Positions 8,695 through 17,908 of a stretch of DNA of 64,000 nucleotides are shown here, piece after piece. Source of the DNA: Bdellovibrio bacteriovorus (GTDB lineage Bacteria > Bdellovibrionota > Bdellovibrionia > Bdellovibrionales > Bdellovibrionaceae); the NCBI RefSeq assembly GCF_025558485.1, contig NZ_CP102930.1:1674001-1738000 (forward strand), given 5' to 3'. The position numbers and the translations under genes were made by a program. Position 1 is the stretch's first letter. The number at the start of each line of letters is the position of its first letter. The notes below the pieces were generated by a model. That model did not search any database. It was given only the letters and a program-made list of their open reading frames with translations, and was not told the origin of the DNA.

Positions 8695-10557
8695 CTAGAC
8701 CAGCTCGGTGTTTTTGAAGCGAGGAAGTACTTCGTCGGTTGGACCCAGTGCGACGATTTCGCCATTCTGTAACCATAAAATCCGATCACATTTTGCCAAA
8801 GTGGACAGACGGTGAGCGATGATAATTTGTGTCCTGTCAGAGAAAAATTCCTCGGTGGCGCGGACCATGATTTCCTCGGATTGCGGGTCCACAGAACTGG
8901 TGGCCTCATCCATGATCACAATCGGGGCTTGTTGCAGCAGGCAGCGCGCCATGCACAGCAATTGGCGTTCCCCCAAGGACAGGTTTTTACCGCGCTCTTC
9001 AATTTTCATTTCAAGCCCGCCGGGCTGAGCCAGCACCCATTCGCGCAAACCGACCTGTTCCAAAACAGAAAGCAGTTTTTCCTCGGGGATTTGTCCGTCA
9101 ATATCCAGATTAAAGCGCAGGCTGCCTTGGAAAAGAATCGGTTCCTGCGCAATAAAGGCCATGGATTTGCGATACAAATTCAAATCCACACCTGACGCCT
9201 CTTCGGACAGTTTCGGCAGGTGAGTGTTGATGGATATCTGACCCTTGTCGATCGGATAAAGATAGAACAAAGCCTGAATCAAACTGGATTTTCCAGAACC
9301 GGTACGGCCCACGATACCCAGACGTTCACCGGCTTTGACTTCAAAATTGACACCTTTTAACACCCACGGCAGGTCTTCGCGATAGCGGAACCACACATCC
9401 TGAACCTGGACTGAAGCATTTCGTTCCTCCGTCAAACGACGGTGTGCCAGATATCTTTCCACCGAAGCGGAATAGGTCGGATGCCCGGTCGCAAATTGTG
9501 CCGTGGAAGGCAGCAAAGACCCGCGTTCAATATCCATGCGCATGTACTGATCCAGTCGTTCCACGCCGATCATGGCCTCTTCAAACTGTGTCAGCCATTC
9601 AAAGAACATCTGCACGGTATTCCCGGAAAGTGCGATAAAGGCAAAGGCAACCCCGACAGAACCGACCGTGGCCCAGCCTTTTTCCACCATAAAGTAAGCC
9701 GACACCCCGGTGATCAGCAGCAGCAATGCCGTCAGGCTGTTCATCTGCAAAGAAAAACTTAGCAGGCTTTTGGTGGTGTTCATTTTCTGGGTCAGGAAGT
9801 AACGATCCAGTCGTTCAAAACGTTCACCGAAGGATTGCTGGCGGCGGAAGGAGCGAATGGTGCTGGCCCCTTGAGTGGTTTCCGCAAAATGCGCAATGCT
9901 TGGGGACCGGCTGGCCGAAAGCTCCCGGCGGGCTGTGCGCAGTTTGTTCTGATTCAGTTTGAACACCAGATAGTTCATGATGCCGATAAAGACGACGAAG
10001 ATCAGATAAATCGGACTGGCCACGGTCACCAGAATCACCATCATGGTCAGGTCAAAGATGATAGAAATAAATTCCGCCAGCGGTCCGCCAAACAAACGGA
10101 AGACGTTGCCATAGTCACTGGAAAAACGCGTGATGATTCGACCGGCCGGGGTGTTATCAAAGAAACTCATCGGCAGGCGCGAGGTGCGCAAAGTGACTTC
10201 ATCATAGAAGGACGAAATTGCCTGCGCCGACAGGCGGGAAAAGCTTACGCGGAAAGACAGGGTCATAATAAACCCGGCCAGCGCCATACCTGCAAGTAAC
10301 GCAATGATCTGTCCGGACGACAGACCGCTAAGAATGTTTTCTTTACCGGTGATATTGTCCACCCAGTAGCCGATGACGTTGGTGTTCGCCAGCAGCAAGC
10401 CGCGTCCGGTGATGCCCAGACAGATGCACAGAATGATGCGGGCCATGAACGGACTGTAGGCATACTTCAAAGTTTCAAAGATGCTTTTGTTGTATCCGCC
10501 GTCTTTTTTTGTTTCGCCATCAGAAAGATATTTCGGTTTGATCGGGGCATTAGACAT
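8695..10557 (-). CDS. ABC exporter half-transporter, ABCC/MRP NBD2-like
   Basis: A membrane domain of about six helices (residues 25-320) is followed by an ATPase domain. The ATPase has Walker A 'GRTGSGKSS', signature 'LSLGERQLLCMAR' and Walker B 'IVIMDEATSSVD', with the catalytic Glu intact. This resembles the second nucleotide-binding domain of ABCC/MRP transporters. The start is ATG 10557, which overlaps the stop of the upstream half-transporter by eight bases and has GGAGG upstream. It should pair with that neighbour as a heterodimeric inner-membrane exporter. The substrate is unknown. Confidence 0.9.
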   Translation of the reverse strand: MSNAPIKPKYLSDGETKKDGGYNKSIFETLKYAYSPFMARIILCICLGITGRGLLLANTNVIGYWVDNITGKENILSGLSSGQIIALLAGMALAGFIMTLSFRVSFSRLSAQAISSFYDEVTLRTSRLPMSFFDNTPAGRIITRFSSDYGNVFRLFGGPLAEFISIIFDLTMMVILVTVASPIYLIFVVFIGIMNYLVFKLNQNKLRTARRELSASRSPSIAHFAETTQGASTIRSFRRQQSFGERFERLDRYFLTQKMNTTKSLLSFSLQMNSLTALLLLITGVSAYFMVEKGWATVGSVGVAFAFIALSGNTVQMFFEWLTQFEEAMIGVERLDQYMRMDIERGSLLPSTAQFATGHPTYSASVERYLAHRRLTEERNASVQVQDVWFRYREDLPWVLKGVNFEVKAGERLGIVGRTGSGKSSLIQALFYLYPIDKGQISINTHLPKLSEEASGVDLNLYRKSMAFIAQEPILFQGSLRFNLDIDGQIPEEKLLSVLEQVGLREWVLAQPGGLEMKIEERGKNLSLGERQLLCMARCLLQQAPIVIMDEATSSVDPQSEEIMVRATEEFFSDRTQIIIAHRLSTLAKCDRILWLQNGEIVALGPTDEVLPRFKNTELV

Positions 10558-12328
10558 GTGCGGCCTCCGCTTTCTTGCCAGCGGCTTCTTTGGCAACACT
10601 GGTTGTATAAGCCCGGAATTTTTCACTGCGGGCCAGAAGCTCCTCGAAAGTTCCTGAATCAATAATCTGACCTTCCTCCATGAACAGGATGCGATCCACA
10701 CGGTTTAAGGCGCTGAGACGGTGAGTCACCAGAATGCGTGTGCGATCCGCCCAGGCCCCCAGCAGCAATTGTTCAAATAACTTTTGTTCAGTATCAACAT
10801 CCACAGCACTAAGACAGTCATCCAGCAGCATGATCGGGGCTTCGTGATAGTGAACACGTGCAAGCCCCACGCGCTGTCTTTGGCCACCGGACAGATTCAC
10901 GCCGCGTTCACCGATTTCGGTGTTCAGGCCTTTTTCCACACGTTCGGTGCTAAGGTCAAATTGCGCCAGTCGCAAAGATTCTTCGACCATGGAATCCCGT
11001 TCAGCCTCGATGTCATAAATAAACGCCACATTTTCACGCAAGGTGGCGTTCATAATAAAGCCTTCCTGCGGCACATAGGCAAAGTGCGAACGAACTTCGT
11101 CCACGGAAATTTGTTCTGTGTTTTTTCCGGTCAGATAATACGATTCAAAACGCGCACCGGTTTCTTTTAACAGTGACAGCAGCAGCATGGATTTTCCAGC
11201 ACCCACTTCGCCGACGACGGCCACAAATTCGCCGTGCGCAACATCCAGGGAAACATTGCGCAGGATACGGCGCTGGGACACGGTCAGATTCAAACCGCGC
11301 ACTTGCAGGGCGTAAGTGTCCTGACCTTCGACGGGGGTGTTTTCGGAACTGTCCGCTGTAGTGTTATTCCGGGTTGAAAAATAGTCTTCCAAGCGGCGTA
11401 GCGAGGTCCAGGAATCAAAGCCGAAAGTAAAGAACCACGGCATCTGACGGAACGGACGGGTCAGGAACACACCGACAATCCACAGCAGCGCCAGCAGTTC
11501 ACCACTGGTGACCTGGTGCTTGGAATAAAAAACCAGACTGGCCAGGGCCACGGCATTCAGGAAGAAGGTGATGGATGTGGCAATCGAGTTCATCATCTGA
11601 CCGTTGGTGACCATCGAAACACGATTGCGGGTTTCCACCACACGTTTGGCAAAGATGTTTTTTTCAAAATAGTGGGTCCAGCTTAAGATGCGAATGGTGC
11701 GAATGTTCTGAATCCATTCGTTCACCAGACCGATGCGTTCTGCCGCCAGTTGTTTGAAGTTAAAGAAAAAACGCGACTGGCGGAAGGCCATGAAAGTGTT
11801 CAAACAGGAAATCGCCAGCATCACGGCAATCGTCGGCCACAGTGGCACGTCGAAAAGCAGGGAAATGGCAAAAGGTGCCAGAATCAACGGGAACAGCATT
11901 GAAGCTCCCGCAGGAAGTGTCTGATCCAAAAACACGGTGGCCCCTTGCACATCCGTCGCATACAGGGAAACGATTTCCCCGACGGGGCGTCCGCTCATGG
12001 TATCCACACGCAGATTCAAAGTTTTGTCATAAAGTCTTTTGGCAAAGACCTTTTGCATATAAAGCGCTTCACGCACGCTTAGGAAGTTTGTCAGTTGTGT
12101 AAAGGCTTGTGCCAGAAGAATACAGAAAAATGCGCCCAGAATATAAGCCAGTGTGTGATCAAACTGGAAAAAGTGCAGTCGGCTGTCTGTGCCGGTCAGT
12201 TGATCAATGAACTCTTTTTGAAAGAACGGCCCCAAAAGCCCCAGAACAGCTGCGATTAACGAACACGCCAATATGGTGAATCGGGCGTGGAGGCGAGTGA
12301 AAACTACTTCAGCAAAAAGAGACTTCAT
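10550..12328 (-). CDS. ABC exporter half-transporter, ABCC/MRP NBD1-like
   Basis: This 592-residue protein has an N-terminal six-helix domain (about 15-300) and an ATPase with Walker A 'GEVGAGKSMLL', signature 'LSGGQRQRVGLARV' and Walker B 'IMLLDDCLSAVD'. The Asp after Walker B replaces the usual catalytic Glu, as in the degenerate first site of ABCC/MRP and CFTR-type proteins. With the next gene it makes an asymmetric pair. Its ATG overlaps the stop of the upstream oxygenase gene (ATGA), so all three genes form one coupled operon. Confidence 0.9.
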   Translation of the reverse strand: MKSLFAEVVFTRLHARFTILACSLIAAVLGLLGPFFQKEFIDQLTGTDSRLHFFQFDHTLAYILGAFFCILLAQAFTQLTNFLSVREALYMQKVFAKRLYDKTLNLRVDTMSGRPVGEIVSLYATDVQGATVFLDQTLPAGASMLFPLILAPFAISLLFDVPLWPTIAVMLAISCLNTFMAFRQSRFFFNFKQLAAERIGLVNEWIQNIRTIRILSWTHYFEKNIFAKRVVETRNRVSMVTNGQMMNSIATSITFFLNAVALASLVFYSKHQVTSGELLALLWIVGVFLTRPFRQMPWFFTFGFDSWTSLRRLEDYFSTRNNTTADSSENTPVEGQDTYALQVRGLNLTVSQRRILRNVSLDVAHGEFVAVVGEVGAGKSMLLLSLLKETGARFESYYLTGKNTEQISVDEVRSHFAYVPQEGFIMNATLRENVAFIYDIEAERDSMVEESLRLAQFDLSTERVEKGLNTEIGERGVNLSGGQRQRVGLARVHYHEAPIMLLDDCLSAVDVDTEQKLFEQLLLGAWADRTRILVTHRLSALNRVDRILFMEEGQIIDSGTFEELLARSEKFRAYTTSVAKEAAGKKAEAAHV

Positions 12329-12954
12329 GATGCATCGTTCCTAAACCAGCCGGTCAAACTGAGCCGGTGTGAATGACTTTTCTCCACTTGATGCGGGAAA
12401 AGTTCGCTGCGGAATAAAACAAAGGTGCCCAGGCGAGGTTCAATTTCTGTGATAAGCTGATGTTCATTTTCAGGCTCATACAAACTAAGTTCGCCACCAT
12501 CTCCTTTTTTCCAGTTTGAGTTAAGATAAAGAACAAAGGTTATTCTTCTCGCACCCGAACCACGATGGTTGTCAATATGCTTATCATAACCTCCGCCCGG
12601 AGGATACAGGGCAAAGTGAGATTCAAATCTTTTGAGACCTAAATAAAAGAACTGATTGAGTTTCTGTTTTAAAAGCTCCATCTGATCGAGGAAGCTTTGT
12701 TGGAGCTCCGAGGCGGGGTTTTCCTCCAGCCACAGAGTGAAATCGCCGCGGATTTCTGTGTTGATCATTTTGCTGCCTGCGTGCCCGATGGAGGCTTTTT
12801 TCAGCTCTCCTTCGTGGTGCAGGCGATGACACTCTTGGGCGAGCGCCTGGCAGAATTCAGAGGGAAAAATGTCGTTTGCTGTGGCCCAGTTATCCTGGGC
12901 CAGAGACTCCAACATTCTATCCAGATTTATGAGATTGATTTGATTCTGTTCCAA
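12325..12954 (-). CDS. 2OG-Fe(II) oxygenase (prolyl 4-hydroxylase-like)
   Basis: The product of about 209 residues carries the double-stranded beta-helix iron motif 'YDKHIDNH' (HxD), 'RRITFVLYLN', a 'GGELSLYEP' strand and the distal 'FPHQVEKSHSHRLSLTGWF' with the third iron ligand His and the Arg for 2-oxoglutarate. This fits the P4Hc/PKHD subfamily. The substrate is unknown. The start is uncertain: TTG 12954 gives the longest frame, ATG 12915 is the alternative, and neither has a good ribosome site. It heads the ABC-exporter operon and lies only about 30 bases from the divergent amine oxidase gene. Confidence 0.85.
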   Translation of the reverse strand: MEQNQINLINLDRMLESLAQDNWATANDIFPSEFCQALAQECHRLHHEGELKKASIGHAGSKMINTEIRGDFTLWLEENPASELQQSFLDQMELLKQKLNQFFYLGLKRFESHFALYPPGGGYDKHIDNHRGSGARRITFVLYLNSNWKKGDGGELSLYEPENEHQLITEIEPRLGTFVLFRSELFPHQVEKSHSHRLSLTGWFRNDAS

Positions 12955-12986
12955 AGTGTTGCCATTCTATTCAGGTGAGGGGAGCA

Positions 12987-14492
12987 ATGGCAAAAAGTTC
13001 TTTTACCCGTCGTGAGTTTTTGAAAATCTCGGCTATGAGTTCCGGGGCCATGGCTTTAGGAGCCTGTGCCAGCACCGAACGCTTCTTTATGGGCGACACT
13101 CGGGATTTGCGCGATGAGGTGGTTATTCTGGGGGCCGGTGCGGCAGGATTGTCAGCCGCCTTTGAACTGAAAAAACGCAAAGTTCCTTTCCGGATCTTTG
13201 AGGCATCCTCACGTGTTGGTGGCCGAGTGCAGTCCGTTTCCGTCTTTTCTGAAGAAGGCCCGGTGGCGGAGCTGGGAGCGGAGTTTGTGGATGGCTCCCA
13301 TGCGCAGGTTCTGGCTTTGGCCAAAGAACTGAATCTGCCTCTGCGCGAAATTCGTGGTGCCAACGGTGTGGAAGCCCACCTGTTTTCATTTCAAGGCCGT
13401 CAGTATCGGGTGAAGGATCTGATCCCGAAAATGAAGACCTTGCAAAATCCCTTGCGCCGGGTGCGTTTGGATTTGTTTCGTGATCAGGATGTCTTGCTAA
13501 GTTACAAGAATGCCTTTCAATTTGAACGCTCGGCCTATTACGACAGTTTGTCTTTGAAAGACCTGTTGGATTCCTGGGCCAGTGAGCTGGATCCGGTATT
13601 GCGCGAACTGATCGAGATTCAGGCCGTCAATCGCTTTGGTGTGGATGCCAAAGATCAGTCGGCCCTGCATTTCCTTTCGACTGTTGATGCAGAAGGAAGT
13701 TCTTTGTTAAGCAGTTCCATGATTTATCGCATGGAAGGGGGCTTGTCGTCCCTGATGCAAGTCCTGGCTGATCGTGCTGGCGGAGTGATTCCGGATCATA
13801 TCATGAAGATGAATATGGCTTTGGTGGAAGTGGAATATGAAAAAGAAGTTTTCAAACTGACCTTCCAGGGACCTCAGGGAAAAGAAACTTTCCGGGCACG
13901 CAATGTGATTTGCACTTTGCCGTTTTCCAAACTGCGCGAAGTCAAAGGTCTGATGGATCTGGAGCTTTCCGATCTGAAAAAAGAAGCCATTCGCAATCAG
14001 GAATACGCGACCCACAGCAAAGGAGTCGTGGCCTTTGCCAGTCCCTTCTGGCGAAATCAGGTGGCTTCCACTCCGGCAAATCTGGGGAACTTCACTGGCG
14101 ATTTTGTTTCGGAAAAAATCTGGGACTCCGGACGTTCTCAAGGAGGAACTCAAGGTCTGCTGACCTGGCAACGGGGCGGCAGTTCAGGCTTAAAAGCCGG
14201 GGCCACCGCTGCAGACGAGGCACGCAAGGATCTGGAGCGTTTCTATGGTGAAGTCCCGGCCCGAATCAGCTCCATTCAACCGATGATCAACTGGCGTCAG
14301 CGCAAGTGGTCTCTGGGATCTATGGCGGTTTTCAAACCGGGTCAGTATATGAAATACCGCGGGATCGCGGCAGAACCGGAATTGTCCGGGCATTTGCATT
14401 TCGCCGGGGAACACACCAGTCTGCGTTTTGCCGGAACTTTGCAGGGAGCATTGGAATCCGGGCAAAGGGCCGCAGTGGATATTCTGCGCTAA
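12987..14492 (+). CDS. Tat-exported flavin amine oxidase, likely lipoprotein
   Basis: ATG 12987 follows GAGGGGAG and opens a twin-arginine signal ('TRREFLK') ending in a lipobox-like 'LGAC' (Cys27). The mature part has the FAD-binding 'VILGAGAAGLSAAFEL' motif and 'RVGGRV', and the C-terminal flavin motif 'LHFAGEHTS.RFAGTLQGALESG', all typical of monoamine oxidase/FAD-dependent amine oxidases. Export folded through Tat fits a flavoprotein. The substrate is unknown. It is a single-gene unit ending in a strong terminator and divergent from the oxygenase-ABC operon. Confidence 0.88.
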   Translation: MAKSSFTRREFLKISAMSSGAMALGACASTERFFMGDTRDLRDEVVILGAGAAGLSAAFELKKRKVPFRIFEASSRVGGRVQSVSVFSEEGPVAELGAEFVDGSHAQVLALAKELNLPLREIRGANGVEAHLFSFQGRQYRVKDLIPKMKTLQNPLRRVRLDLFRDQDVLLSYKNAFQFERSAYYDSLSLKDLLDSWASELDPVLRELIEIQAVNRFGVDAKDQSALHFLSTVDAEGSSLLSSSMIYRMEGGLSSLMQVLADRAGGVIPDHIMKMNMALVEVEYEKEVFKLTFQGPQGKETFRARNVICTLPFSKLREVKGLMDLELSDLKKEAIRNQEYATHSKGVVAFASPFWRNQVASTPANLGNFTGDFVSEKIWDSGRSQGGTQGLLTWQRGGSSGLKAGATAADEARKDLERFYGEVPARISSIQPMINWRQRKWSLGSMAVFKPGQYMKYRGIAAEPELSGHLHFAGEHTSLRFAGTLQGALESGQRAAVDILR

Positions 14493-14496
14493 ATAA

Positions 14497-14530
14497 AAAA
14501 AGGCGTCATGGTGATGACGCCTTTTTCGTT
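14497..14530. terminator. Strong bidirectional terminator
   Basis: AAAAAGGCGTCAT (14497-14509) pairs with ATGACGCCTTTTT (14514-14526) around GGTG. It serves the amine oxidase on the plus strand and the converging gene ending at 14556. Confidence 0.9.
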
Positions 14531-14555
14531 TTTCCGGAACGTGCAAAAAATTAAA

Positions 14556-15071
14556 TTATTTTACCAGATTCACTTGCAGAACACCGGCTTCACCTTGAGA
14601 GCTGATGAAGCTGTCCACATCGGTCTTGTTGATCGCATTGATCAAAGAACTCATGCGGTTGCCTGTAGCGGTCATACCTTGAGGCAAAGAACCATCGGCG
14701 TTCACCCAGCTGTAATTGGCCTGAGGGGACACCACGAACACCACGATATTGTAAGAAGGGCGGAAGCCCTCTTTTTCAACCTGAACGGCCGGCAGGCTCA
14801 TGGTGTCGGCAGAAATATAAACCGTGCGGGCTTCCTTCACCTGAGAAATGGAAATCTGGGAGGAATCGGTGGAGATAAACGGGCGGGAGCCGACAGCATA
14901 AAGAACTGTCAGGTACTGGCCTTTGTAATTCCCCAGACGATTGACCTGCAAAGCCGGGATGGATTCAAAGCGTGCAGCTTCCGCACTTCTTTGGGAAACC
15001 GAACCGCTCATAAGGCCCAGACCGATAATCAGAGTCAAAGCGTTGATGATGATAAGTTTGAGGGATCGCAT
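14556..15071 (-). CDS. Hypothetical exported or membrane-anchored protein
   Basis: 171 residues with an N-terminal hydrophobic segment ('IIINALTLIIGLGLM') that could be a signal peptide or anchor, followed by a soluble domain without cysteines. I recognise no family. It begins one base after the stop of the BPI-like gene, with its AGGAG inside that gene's end, so the two are surely cotranscribed and may work together in the envelope. Confidence 0.7.
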   Translation of the reverse strand: MRSLKLIIINALTLIIGLGLMSGSVSQRSAEAARFESIPALQVNRLGNYKGQYLTVLYAVGSRPFISTDSSQISISQVKEARTVYISADTMSLPAVQVEKEGFRPSYNIVVFVVSPQANYSWVNADGSLPQGMTATGNRMSSLINAINKTDVDSFISSQGEAGVLQVNLVK

Positions 15072-15072
15072 G

Positions 15073-16788
15073 TTATTTTGCTCCTGTTTTCGCGTAGTCC
15101 AGATACATCACAAGGTGGCCGTTGGGGTCCATCATGACGCGATTGATATCCAGTTTAATTCCCAAAATCTGTGGAGGCAGAGGCAATCCGCCCGGCAGGG
15201 ACTCCTCTGTTTTGCTCCAGTTAGCACTGCGTTTTTTCAACTCGTCTTTTACTCCCTCACGGACTTTGCCCTTGAAGAGCTTGCCGGCCATGGAGATGTA
15301 TTTGTCATCGAGGAACAGGGAATCTGTGTCGATGGAGTGCAACAGCAGCTGCATGCCGCTCTTATCCTCTAACTGGCGCAATTTTGCAATGATATCGAAG
15401 TCCACCACGATGATGTTTTTCAGGAACATCGAGCCGGGCTTGATTTCGACGGAAACTCTTAATTTAACGAAGGTTTCCGTAGGCTTCAAAGCCACACCAA
15501 CTGGAGTTTTTACATAGTCAATCAATGGTGTCGCCACCAGTTTCAAAACGGAACCATCCGTTTGTTTGATCTGCTCGAAGTTTTTACGCTCAAAAGCCAG
15601 CTGCAACACGCGATTGATCAAAGAACGATCCACGCTTAAGCCAATGTCGTAACCCTCCTGAGACACAGCTGTAAAGGATGGGGCGCCACGGGAGGCATGG
15701 CTGGCCACCGGGCCACTTCGGCTGTTGACCGGGTCTTCCACATAAGTGGTCAGATCAATGTTTAAGGAATTCTTAAGATTGATGTTTTGCAATTGCAGAC
15801 CCCACTTAAACGCCGGGCGGCTGTCGGTGGGCTCCTGGCCCGGAGCGGCCATGTCCTGAACTTGTTCCAAAGGGCCTTTCAGGAATTCCTTGGCTTTCTG
15901 GTTCAGCATTTCCGGCAGTTGTTTGCGCGCAAACTCGCCGATATTTTCCCGGACCTTTTCCAGAATCATCGGGGCCTGAGCCGCGAAGAGCTTTTCAATT
16001 TCTGCATTGTTTAAATAGAATTTTTTACCGTTCACCTCGATGGCAAACGTTGGAACCAGAAGTTTTTTATACTGCAAGGCCAAAGACGTCTTATCGAAGT
16101 TATTGTCGATCTCCAGTGCCTCAAAATCCAGGGTGCCATAGGCATTCATACGAATGTAGAACGGAATGCGAATGCGCAGGGGGATTTCCTGATCTCCGGC
16201 TTCCAGCGAAACGTCTTCAAAACCGATTTTACCCAGGAATTCATTTTGAGTGTCCCATGCCACCACGGACTTGGTTGCCAGAGTCATCTTTTTGACTTCC
16301 AGCTCGATTGCCAAAATAGCACCGTCACGTTTACCCAGCGTGTTCATCAGGCGTTCATCAGTGACCAGACCAAAACGTGAAAACTGCGCCAGATAGCCGG
16401 ATTCACCGATCTCGATTTGCGGTTGATGGTCATTCATAGAGAAGCCCACCAGCCACTGCGTCAGAAGACCACGCACCTGATTGTACATCTTCACCATCTC
16501 CGGATTGGAGGCCATGATGTCTTCAGGTTTTAACGGTTTTTCAAATGTATAGGTCATGGCCGGGAAGTAACCTTCATCCAGCTTCACACCCAGGTTGCCA
16601 AGAATTTCACTTAGGCGGGTGTCGAAGTATTTCATTCCGCGTTGAGTGATCTGGACACGTACAGCATTTTTCAACAGATGCTTATTGGCGATTTGCGGAT
16701 TTGCATCGGTGACGGCATGGGCGGTCATCGCTTGCAGGGTCAGCAAAAGCGGGATCAGCATCTTGGATGTAGGTAACCGACTTGGCAT
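15073..16788 (-). CDS. Exported BPI/TULIP-like lipid-binding protein (putative)
   Basis: ATG 16788 follows GAGGA and encodes a signal peptide ending 'MTAHA-VTD' in a 571-residue product. Near the mature N-terminus 'VRVQITQRGMKYFD' resembles the 'VxxRIxQKGLxY' start of BPI/LBP-family proteins. A helix 'ILEKVRENIGEFARKQLPEM' follows an extended strand region, and near the C-terminus 'LPGGLPLPPQILGIKLDI' resembles the 'GFPLP' strand that closes the second BPI barrel. The two-barrel size also fits. TULIP proteins carry lipids in a long groove, so periplasmic lipid or LPS binding is plausible. The assignment rests on motif memory and is tentative. Confidence 0.6.
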   Translation of the reverse strand: MPSRLPTSKMLIPLLLTLQAMTAHAVTDANPQIANKHLLKNAVRVQITQRGMKYFDTRLSEILGNLGVKLDEGYFPAMTYTFEKPLKPEDIMASNPEMVKMYNQVRGLLTQWLVGFSMNDHQPQIEIGESGYLAQFSRFGLVTDERLMNTLGKRDGAILAIELEVKKMTLATKSVVAWDTQNEFLGKIGFEDVSLEAGDQEIPLRIRIPFYIRMNAYGTLDFEALEIDNNFDKTSLALQYKKLLVPTFAIEVNGKKFYLNNAEIEKLFAAQAPMILEKVRENIGEFARKQLPEMLNQKAKEFLKGPLEQVQDMAAPGQEPTDSRPAFKWGLQLQNINLKNSLNIDLTTYVEDPVNSRSGPVASHASRGAPSFTAVSQEGYDIGLSVDRSLINRVLQLAFERKNFEQIKQTDGSVLKLVATPLIDYVKTPVGVALKPTETFVKLRVSVEIKPGSMFLKNIIVVDFDIIAKLRQLEDKSGMQLLLHSIDTDSLFLDDKYISMAGKLFKGKVREGVKDELKKRSANWSKTEESLPGGLPLPPQILGIKLDINRVMMDPNGHLVMYLDYAKTGAK

Positions 16789-16849
16789 TTTGTAGTCCTC
16801 ATTATTAGGGGCTATGGTCCGAAGCCCCAAGATGCAAAGGCGGGTCCAT

Positions 16850-16866
16850 TTTGAGACAGTCTCAAA
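16850..16866. promoter_or_regulatory. Perfect 17-bp palindrome TTTGAGACAGTCTCAAA
   Basis: Two eight-base arms flank a single A in the divergent spacer between the BPI-like operon (start 16788) and the trypsin-like gene (start 17048). It uses the same GAGAC/GTCTC half-sites as the operator-like palindrome at 4279-4293 in inverted order, and its centre is 50 bases from that of the site at 16901-16915. Confidence 0.45.
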
Positions 16867-16900
16867 CCTCTTTATATTGGTCCCTGAAGCGTTTAGGGGT

Positions 16901-16915
16901 GTCTAAAAGTGAGAC
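16901..16915. promoter_or_regulatory. Imperfect GTCT-N4-GTGAGAC operator-like site
   Basis: GTCTAAAAGTGAGAC has the same length and outer bases as the palindrome at 4279-4293 and lies about 130 bases upstream of the trypsin-like lipoprotein gene. Confidence 0.35.
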
Positions 16916-17047
16916 AGGGGACCTTTTGTGGCGGCCAATGTAAATAGGGAAGGTTCGGGAAAAAAGATCAGGGCGGAATCTTAGTTCAACCTTTTTGTCC
17001 GGTTTTTGATAGAACGGGCGCATCGAAAAAATCAAAAGGGGTTATTC

Positions 17048-17854
17048 ATGCTCAAAAAGATAACGATGACTATGATGGCGACGGCCATGTTGGCAGCTTG
17101 CGGTCAGCAAAACTCTTCTCAGGTACAGACTACTGAAGCTCAAAATGGTGTGATTGGTGGCGATGTTGTTGCTGATAACAGTATCGTGGCACGTTCCACT
17201 GTGGGTCTTTACGACGCCAAGGTTGGAGCATTGTGCACAGGCACTTTGATTGCTCCACAGCTGGTTTTAACAGCAGCACACTGTGTGGACCCAAATTCCA
17301 ATGAATTGATTGTTTTCTTCGGTCAGAAACTTAAAGACCTTGATAAATCCATGTCCCGTAAAACCATCAAAGCTTTGCAACACAAGCTTTATAATCCAGA
17401 GCGCGTGGAAGACACAGCTGACATTGCCTTGGTTCGTTTCGAAGGGGAAGCTCCGGCAGGTTATGCGCCCGCTCCGTTGTACAAGGACTTCAGTGAGCTG
17501 CAAAAAGGTTCCCGCGTCGTGGTTGCAGGTTACGGTTTGAACTGGGCCTGGGGGATTAAAAAGGGTGCTGGCACTTTGCGCACGACAGATTTGAAAGTGA
17601 AAAAGCCTCTTTATGGCAGCACTGAAATCATGATTGATCAGTCCTTGAAAAAAGGCGTGTGCAGCGGTGATTCCGGTGGCCCGGCGTATGTTGAGAAAAA
17701 CGGAAAGCTTTATCTGATGGGTGTTGTCAGCCGTGGTGATTCTTTGCCAATTCCACTGACTCCAGACTGCTTTATCATGTCCATCTTCACAAGAGTGGAT
17801 GCTTATGTGCCGTGGATTCAGGAAACAGCAGAACTGCTGATGTCCATCAAGTAA
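17048..17854 (+). CDS. Trypsin-like (S1) serine protease, lipoprotein
   Basis: ATG 17048 follows AAAAGGGG and encodes a lipoprotein signal with a classical lipobox 'LAAC' (Cys19). The mature protein has the chymotrypsin-fold marks: activation-site-like 'NGVIGGDVV', His in 'VLTAAHCVD', Asp in 'DTADIALVRF' and Ser in 'GVCSGDSGGPAY'. All three catalytic residues are present and at least two disulfides are possible. It is probably anchored at the outer membrane or exported, which suits a predator degrading prey proteins. An upstream in-frame extension to 17006 lacks a signal sequence. Confidence 0.93.
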   Translation: MLKKITMTMMATAMLAACGQQNSSQVQTTEAQNGVIGGDVVADNSIVARSTVGLYDAKVGALCTGTLIAPQLVLTAAHCVDPNSNELIVFFGQKLKDLDKSMSRKTIKALQHKLYNPERVEDTADIALVRFEGEAPAGYAPAPLYKDFSELQKGSRVVVAGYGLNWAWGIKKGAGTLRTTDLKVKKPLYGSTEIMIDQSLKKGVCSGDSGGPAYVEKNGKLYLMGVVSRGDSLPIPLTPDCFIMSIFTRVDAYVPWIQETAELLMSIK

Positions 17855-17879
17855 TTACATCGGGCATTTTTGAAAACTA

Positions 17880-17908
17880 AAAAGGCGGCTTTCAAGCCGC
17901 CTTTTTTA
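17880..17908. terminator. Bidirectional terminator
   Basis: AAAGGCGGCT and AGCCGCCTTT (17881-17904) form a compact GC-rich stem with a TTCA loop and a T-run. It separates the trypsin-like gene from the converging BNR-repeat gene. Confidence 0.88.
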
